This document shows positions 57,533 through 64,000 of a DNA stretch of 64,000 nucleotides, piece after piece (the stretch's first letter is position 1; every line of letters begins with the position of its first letter). The position numbers were made by a program, and so were the translations under genes. The notes beneath the pieces are model-generated. The model saw only the letters and a program-made list of their open reading frames with translations, was not told the DNA's origin and made no database searches. This DNA is from Plantago ovata (taxonomy: Eukaryota > Streptophyta > Magnoliopsida > Lamiales > Plantaginaceae), in assembly GCA_028274465.1 (NCBI GenBank), contig CM051458.1:36308744-36372743 (forward strand), in the 5' to 3' direction.

Positions 57533-57686
57533 ATTTTGTTAATAATCCTCTGTCTAGAATCCGCTGGGAGCTGATTCCGCCAATCGTCGGTTTCCATACC
57601 CTGAGCAGCCGCAGATTCGCCATCGGCGCCATGACGGTGATCTGACCTTGCCCCTGACCGCGCCAAGTGTTGTTGTTGTTGTCCAT
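57533..57686 (-). pseudogene. MED15: MED15-like exon 1 (upstream copy)
   Basis: ATG at 57,686 begins MDNNNNTWRGQGQG, as in plant MED15. A shift of frame about 15 codons in is needed to reach DWRNQLPADSRQRIINK. The donor is AAAAT/GTATAC. A downstream ATG at 57,666 stays in the KIX frame and could start translation instead. Confidence 0.72.
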
Positions 57687-58327
57687 GTCGATCGATTTTA
57701 GTGATAAATTAGACCACTGATTGTCGATCAATCAACAACCATATACTGGAGCCTGATGCTTACTGGTAAAGAAGCGAAGAAGATGATGGATGACTCAATT
57801 CTGACTATGGATCAATCAATTTTGACCTTCTTTGCAGGAATGGGAAATTTCATAAACCGAGTTATTGTTCCGCTATTTATACTCACTACATATCTTGATT
57901 ATATCTGATTTTTTATTTTTTTTGGTCAAATGATATCTGATTATCTGAATCTGATACATGGCACGGTTTTTTTATAATATAAGTCCGTTGATTCAATCAA
58001 TTGATTGACCTACCAATCCGTTGATCTTATTTATTGAGTTTCAACAATTTGGTGCGTACCTTTCAATATATTTTCATCATCTTCTTCTCACGTCTTCGTT
58101 TCCCTTTCTTTCGTCAGAAAAGTCACAATCGACTTCCGTTTTCTCACCGCCGACCTCACGACGGAGCAGCCGTCAATTATCACTGCACACTAAGAGCTCA
58201 GGTAATCGGCCAGTTTTTACTTGGTGCATGGAGATGTCGACGGTGGCGATGAGGGAGAAGCGGTGGCGGCTCTGGCCGTCAACGGCGTGCCAGCGGCGGG
58301 AGACGAGAGAGCAGGAGATGTCGTCGA
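57687..58327. promoter_or_regulatory. Divergent intergenic region between MED15-like gene and zinc-ribbon gene
   Basis: 641 bp between two start codons that point away from each other. AT-rich around 57,890-58,020 and C/T-rich at 58,070-58,200 before the plus-strand gene. A donor-like CAG/GTAATC at 58,200 suggests a leader intron. Other ORFs at 58,021-58,435 lack support. Confidence 0.45.
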
Positions 58328-60103
58328 ATGCCTGAATTTCCTCACCAATTGATACATGAACTCCATATCTACTCCGGACAGCTGTCGGTCTGCCCGGTTA
58401 CATCCCGGACGATCCTTCTCTGCCCGCTCTGCCATCTCTCACCGCCGCAATCGCTACCTTAGAAGACCCAACACCACCACAACTCCGCTGCTCTAATTGT
58501 AAAGCTAAACTTCTCAGAGGCATTTCATCAAACATTTGTGTTTACTGCGCTAAACATCGCCTTAACGATCTCGCCCGTGAACCCATTTGCTTCAATTCCA
58601 CACACCGGCTATCACTGGCTGCTCCGCTCTCTCGGCCTCGATGGATCGGTATCATCATCTTTCTTTCTATCACTGGCTGCTTTTTGATTTATTGTGTTTG
58701 TTATGTGTCTATTTGAGGCCTATTTCAATCCCAAGTCAGTCATTTATGTGCTTGTATGCAATGTGATAAGCATTCTGGAGAAACTTTGTGTATGTGTATA
58801 TATGCAAACTTAAGATCTGCATTCTGTTTCCCAGTTTGGATCAATATCTAACATGGCATGTTATGTTACTGTTGTGAATTCGCTTAACACTTGGGGATGG
58901 GGTGGTGGTGTAGTTATTCCTAACAATTCAGGTGTGTCTAATGATATGAGTTAGGAGTTTCACGTTCTGGTTACTGTAAAAGATTATGTAACTTTTCTCT
59001 GTGAAGGTTTTAATTGTAGCTAATCTGTCATGATAAGCAACCTCTACTTGTCCATCACTCCATTTTTTTCCATATATTTGTTCTTCTCCTGTTTTCTTTA
59101 CGGCTTTATATTTAGAACATTTAGCTTCTGACATGATATAGAAAAAATCATAGCTAAATGGAATTCTAAATAAGTCATCATCAAGGTGTTATGTTTCTTA
59201 CAAGTTACAACTTACTTTGGACAGAAATAGCACACTGAATAATTGCACCAACTTGCAGGAAATGGTCAAACCGTCAACATACAAAATTGAGAGAGATGAG
59301 TGCAGAGTCTCCGAGAGCTGAAATTCCATTGTCTGGTTTCTTGAACTTGAGAGTAGTATGGGCTTCTGAGACAGACAAGGTAGAGAAGAACAAAACAGCT
59401 CATTAACCGTGAAATTGATCTTCTGTCTTCTGTAGAACAATTCAGATTCCTATGTGAGAGCCTTCTTCTGTCTCTTCTTTCTGGTGAGAAGTGTAATTTA
59501 AAATAGCTTTTATTATATTGTTTATAATTGAATCACAATACACAATTAAAATCTTTTGATGACTTCTCAAGGCATATAATTAACGTTATCTATGATTTAT
59601 TTTATAATTTCACAAGGATATTAGTTCACAAGGTTTTTTTTTATGTAGAATACGGGTTCACAGTCTCATCATGACCTGAAGCTAGGATTGTACGGGCATT
59701 TGTGGGAATCTACGAGGCTGCTGGAGGATCTGTTGTCAGCTTAGAGATATATGTAGTTTTATTCTAACTCTTATATAATGGATAAACAAGAGATATTTTC
59801 ACATGTTGTCTACATACAGAGTCCATCTGAGACTATGTAAAAATGAAATTACCCCCGTCAGGACTCAATTATGATGAATAATGCAGGCGTAATTTAGCTC
59901 TGAGGATAGAGAACCTGAGGATCCCAGAGCACTTCGAATTTGAACATCGCCCATTTTGCAGCTTCGAAGAAGAAAAATGGAAGAGATACAAAACCACAAG
60001 ACATATTCGATAGATGAAGAACATCAAGTAACATGCGAAAACTGCATTGCAGATTTCGAAGTGAATGTTTCTATCACCTACGGAGTTCCAGAAGGTTATT
60101 GAT
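58328..60103 (+). CDS. Zinc-ribbon protein gene, unknown function, first copy
   Basis: Exon 1 58,328-58,648 starts MPEFPHQLIHELHIY, loses one base, then continues GLPGYIPDDPSLPALPSL and the zinc-ribbon pair CSNCKAKLLRG and CVYC. A second shift comes before GYHWLLRSLGLDGS and the donor GTATC. Exon 2 59,259-59,483 encodes AEIPLSGFLNLRVVWASE and, after a shift, REIDLLSSVEQFRFLCES. Exon 3 59,887-60,103 encodes IENLRIPEHFEFEHRPFC and a CENC motif. Splice borders are GT-AG. It resembles plant proteins with an N-terminal zinc ribbon and no assigned role. The single-base shifts may be sequence errors. Last exons are not identified. Confidence 0.55.
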
Positions 60104-60249
60104 GTAAGAAAATATGGTCAGAATTACCCCTAGGGTACGCAGTGGAATTTCAAAAATTTCTTAACATACAGTTAATTGATTATGCATATGTCGTATATAT
60201 ATAAACACGTCAATTAGAAGACTAACCTTACTTCCAAAGCAGCTTCCAA

Positions 60250-60317
60250 CTATTCGTAATATTCTGGTGTATCTTCTCCTTCGTCGAAGTCGAAGATATC
60301 TACAATACTCTGTATAT
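60250..60317 (-). other. Candidate minus-strand terminal exon, first copy
   Basis: After the acceptor TTGTCTTGCAG it reads IVDIFDFDEGEDTPEYYE and a stop. Kept in the second copy at 63,692-63,759. No upstream exon found. Confidence 0.3.
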
Positions 60318-61854
60318 CTGCAAGACAATAAGAGTTAGTTTCCAGCTCCTAGAACCTCAACCTTGGTATCCACGGATGAACACCTATCGAAAGAATGCTA
60401 GGATATTCTTTTTTGACCAAGAAGACGGGGCGGCAATTCCTCCGGTGGTGGCGCGCCGCGCAGGTTGCTAAGAGGAGGGGAGAGTTTTTATTTTTCTCTA
60501 AGAAAACTGGGTAGAATGACTGTGACGTCTTATCTGAAACTCTGCTAATAGTCTACTATATATAGTAGTCAATAGAAGCCTAAAGCATAAGCAATTAGAC
60601 TTCGTAAAGGAATAAGAATCTAATTCTATCGCAACAAGGAAACCAATATCAAGTCTAGATTCATTCCCAATCAAATTAAACTCAATCAGGAAAATTTAAC
60701 TTGTCCCTTGAACTTTCTAATAGAGGAAGGAGTCGAACTCCTTCCCCTTATCCATCAGCGCGCGCGCGCGTCCCTAGGGACAGTAGGTGGGTCCCATTTT
60801 GGGACCCAACTTATAGTTCTAAGGCAATTCAAACTCCAAGTAGATTTTGGTCCAAGTGCATATGTTAATTCTAAATTAACATATCCTTTATAATCAAACC
60901 TCCATTATATTTCCAAAATATAATCTTTAATTGTATTTACATAAAATACAATTAATTAGCCAATTCAATTAATAATTCCAAATCATAATTGAGCCACCAA
61001 ATATATAATTAATTCCAAATCAATTATAATCCATCAATCACAATTAATTCCAAATTAATTGCGATTCCATCTTCAAGGATATTCTGATAAGCTGAATCCC
61101 ACATAGTGTGACCCATAGAGCCTCACCGTATTAGCAGTCCTAGACTAGGCAACATGGAATTCCTAGACGGTTCCATTTGCAATATTAATACGTGAGGACA
61201 TTTGAGAGGTTTCTCAAAGCTAACCCTTTCGTTGCGAAGCCTGTCGCTCAACGCGGCGATGGTAACGTCCCTTCATCTGACTTGCTCGAATGTATCTAGG
61301 ATCGATGAAGTGTCTATCCCAATAATACATCCGGGCGTCTCAGGGAGTTGCTTGGTTAAGATATACTTATGACCATCATAATATATCATTTGCACTGGCC
61401 AGTGACTTTAACCAACACAACTATGCAGACTATGAGCAGTGCTCTCCTGTGCTACACTTGAGAGATGAATCCTTCACAGAATCACTTATCACCCCCATTG
61501 TATTTAGCCAAATCCTGGATCGTGTCTTAGGTCAGCTGCTTATTCAGAGCTGACATCGACGGGTCCACCAAGGATATGGGCAACAAATGTGATGATAAAG
61601 TCCTGTAAGTACAAAGGACGAATGGCATCACTTCGACAACTCACCGGTTCCCATAGACCCTTCGGTGTAGAGATAACATCGATGGGAGTGTCCGGTGGGT
61701 ACTTCCATTGTTCGATAAAGCTTCTTCGAACAACTATGCGCAGTTATGGGAACGTTCCTTGATTGTCCAACAATCCTTCCGTGGTCGTGGGATCGGCTCA
61801 CACTTGCTCCACAAGTATAACCTCCCCGCATACTAGTCTTGTCTGGTTCATCCG
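60318..61854. other. Unresolved, repeat-like region before the gap
   Basis: 60,318-60,557 matches 63,760-64,000. Beyond it there is AT-rich sequence with AATTAATTCCAAAT words (60,900-61,080) and then a mixed-composition block to the gap with no ORF above chance. It looks like LTR or other repeat DNA, but I cannot assign it. A (CG)n-like run lies at about 60,758-60,771. Confidence 0.35.
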
Positions 61855-61954
61855 NNNNNNNNNNNNNNNNNNNNNNNNNNNNNNNNNNNNNNNNNNNNNN
61901 NNNNNNNNNNNNNNNNNNNNNNNNNNNNNNNNNNNNNNNNNNNNNNNNNNNNNN
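61855..61954. other. Assembly gap of 100 N
   Basis: Exactly 100 N, the usual length for a gap of unknown size. ORFs with X residues over it are artefacts. Confidence 0.99.
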
Positions 61955-63544
61955 CTAAACATCGCCTTAACGATCTCGCCCGTGAACCCATTTGCTTCAA
62001 TTCACACCATTCCACCAACCGGCTATCACTGGCTGCTCCGCTCAGCTCAGCCTCGATGGTCGGTATCATCATCTTTCTTTCTATCAACTGGACTGCTTTT
62101 TTGATTTATTGTGATTTGTTATGTGTCTATTTGAGGCCTAGTTCATATCCCAGTCGTCATTAGTGCTTGTATGCATGTGATAAGCATTCAGGGAGAAACT
62201 TTGTGTATGTGTATATATCAAAACCTTAAAGATCTGCATTCTGTTTCCCCAGTTTCGGATCAATATCTAACATGGCAATGTTGTACTGTTGTGAAGTTCG
62301 CTTAACACATTGTGGGAGTAGCGGTGGTGGTGATAGTTATTCCTAAACAAATTTCAGGTGTGTCTAATGAATAGAGTTAGGAGGTTCACGTTCTGGTTAC
62401 TGTAAAAAGATTATGTAACTTTTCTCTGTGAAGTTTTAAGTGTAGCTAATCTGTCATGATAAGAAACCTCTACTTTGGCATCACTCCATTTATTTTCCAT
62501 ATATTTGTTCTTCTCCTGTTTTCTTTACGGCTTTATATTTAGAACATTTAGCTTCTGACATGATATAGAAAAAATCATAGCTAAATGAATCTCTAAATAA
62601 GTCATCATCAAGGTGTGTATTTTTCTTACAAGTGCAACTTACTGGTTGAACAGAAAATAGCACACTCAGTAAATAATGCACCAACTTGCAGGAAATGGTC
62701 AACCAGTCAACATACAAATTGAGAGAGATGAAGTGCAGCAGGTCTCCGAGAGCTGAAATTCCATGTCTGGTTTCTTGAACTGAGAGTAGTATGGGCTTTG
62801 AGACAGACAAGGGGTAGAAAGAACAAAACAGCTCATAACCGTGAAATTGATCTTCTGTCTCTGTAGAACCATTCAGATTCCTATGTGAGAGCCTGTCTTC
62901 TGTCTCTTCTCTCTGGTGAGAAGTGTAATTTAAAATAGCTTTTATTATATTGTTTATAATTGAATCACAATACACAATTAAAATCTTTGATGACTTCTCA
63001 AGGCATATAATTAACGTTATCTATGATTTATTTTATAATTTCACAAGGATATTAGTTCTGACAAGGTTTTTTTTATGTAGAATACGGGTTCACAGTCTCA
63101 TCATGACCTGAAGCTAGGATTGTACGGGCATTTGTTGGGAATCTACGAGGCTGCTGGAGGATCTGTTTGTCAGCTTAGAGGATATATTTAGTTTTATTCT
63201 AACTCTTATATAATGGATAAACAAGAGATATTTTCACATGTTGTCTACATACAGAGTCCATCTGAGACTATGTAAAAATGAAAATTACCCCGTCAGGACT
63301 CAATTATGTGAATAAATGCAGGCGTAATTTAGCTCTGAGGATAGAGAACCTGAGGATCCCAGAGCACTTCGAATTTGAACATCGCCCATTTTGCAGCTTC
63401 GAAGAAGAAAAATGGGAAGAGATACAAAACCACAAGACAGTATATTCGATAGATGAAGAACATCAAGTAACATGCGAAAACTGCATTGCAGATTTCGAAG
63501 TTGAATGTTTCTATCACCTACGGAGTTACCAGAAGGTTATTGAT
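61955..63544 (+). pseudogene. Zinc-ribbon protein gene, second partial copy
   Basis: Starts in mid exon 1 right after the gap (to 62,062), followed by exon 2 (62,692-62,915) and exon 3 (63,322-63,544). It matches 58,551-60,103 almost everywhere but with many one-base insertions or deletions. Exon 3 is here in one open frame (63,278-63,646), which supports it as coding. Confidence 0.5.
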
Positions 63545-63691
63545 GTAAGAAATATGGTCAGAATTACCCCTAGGGTACGCAGTGGAATTTCAAAAATTTT
63601 CTTAACATACAGGTTAATTGATTATGCATATGTCGTATATATATAAACACGTCAATTAGAAGACTAACCTTACTTCCAAAGCAGCTTCCAA

Positions 63692-63759
63692 CTATTCGTA
63701 ATATTCTGGTGTATCTTCTCCTTCGTCGAAGTCGAAGATATCTACAATACTCTGTATAT
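63692..63759 (-). other. Candidate minus-strand terminal exon, second copy
   Basis: Same 68-bp sequence as 60,250-60,317, with the same acceptor and stop. Confidence 0.3.
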
Positions 63760-64000
63760 CTGCAAGACAATAAGAGTTAGTTTCCAGCTCCTAGAACCTC
63801 AACCTTGGTATCCACGGATGAACAGCCTATCGAAAGAATGCTAGGATATTCTTTTTGTGACCAAGAAGACGGGGCGGCAATTCCTCCGGTGGTGGCGCGC
63901 GCGCAGGTTGGCTAAGAGGAGGGGAGAGTTTTTATTTTCTCTAAGAAAACTGGGTAGAATGACTGTGAAAGTCTATATCTGAAACTCTCTAATAGTCTAC

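Noticed and set aside
58021-58335. Plus-strand ORF of 104 residues before the zinc-ribbon exon
   Set aside because: It is in a different frame from the conserved exon and ends seven bases into it; likely leader sequence.
58217-58435. Minus-strand ORF of 72 residues near the zinc-ribbon gene start
   Set aside because: It overlaps the supported plus-strand exon and has no partner exon.
61763-62104. ORFs on both strands across the N gap
   Set aside because: Open only because N codons were not counted as stops.

Overview
The window is nuclear DNA of a flowering plant, most likely a eudicot. The evidence is plant LTR retrotransposons of the Tat, Athila-like and SIRE-like lineages, GT-AG introns with plant-style U-rich 3' ends, Stowaway and hAT-type small DNA elements, and exons resembling plant MED15. 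No rRNA, tRNA, CRISPR array or prokaryotic gene is visible. I cannot name the species.

Positions 1-45,323 are one nest of transposons. The outer host, Tat-B, is a minus-strand Ty3/gypsy element of the Tat lineage. It enters at 45,323 with a truncated 5' LTR and runs off the left edge at position 1. It is broken by (i) Tat-A, a full-length plus-strand copy of the same family (190-18,872, target duplication CTCAC); (ii) a 177-bp hAT-type MITE (18,918-19,094); and (iii) a plus-strand gag-only Athila-like element (19,677-40,639). Tat-A is itself split by a younger minus-strand gag-only element (2,542-7,354, target duplication ACTAC). The 19.7-40.6 kb element is split by a 15.7-kb SIRE-like copia element (22,793-38,493, target duplication TAGAT). 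That copia element holds a 258-bp Stowaway MITE. Coding regions in the two Tat copies and the copia element carry stops and frameshifts; the gag of the 2.5-7.4 kb element is open end to end.

Two parts of the nest stand out. Downstream of its pol, Tat-A carries an antisense gene at 13.2-17.4 kb with its own TATA box and visible introns. The copia element carries a very long additional gene after pol (31.4-36.6 kb), which contains three mini-introns of 75, 72 and 75 bp, each after a Gln-Gln pair.

From 45.3 to 51.5 kb lie an unresolved LTR-like block with a dense array of self-complementary 16-mers, and a 3' remnant of a second copia copy. The remnant's LTR holds a 923-bp hAT-like insertion. 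The remnant's LTR ends exactly where a minus-strand MED15-like gene (51.5-57.7 kb) is cut off. That gene is tandemly duplicated inside itself, so that exon 4 of one copy is fused in frame to exon 1 of the next, giving two KIX-coding sets. A small LTR element (54.5-57.4 kb) sits in its first intron.

Head-to-head with it is a plus-strand zinc-ribbon gene of unknown function (58.3-60.1 kb). The same gene region recurs after a 100-N gap (61,955-64,000), differing by many one-base indels, so the second copy may be an assembly duplicate. Within the nest the autonomous-type elements (Tat, copia) supply pol, while the two Athila-like elements have only gag and would depend on enzymes from elsewhere.
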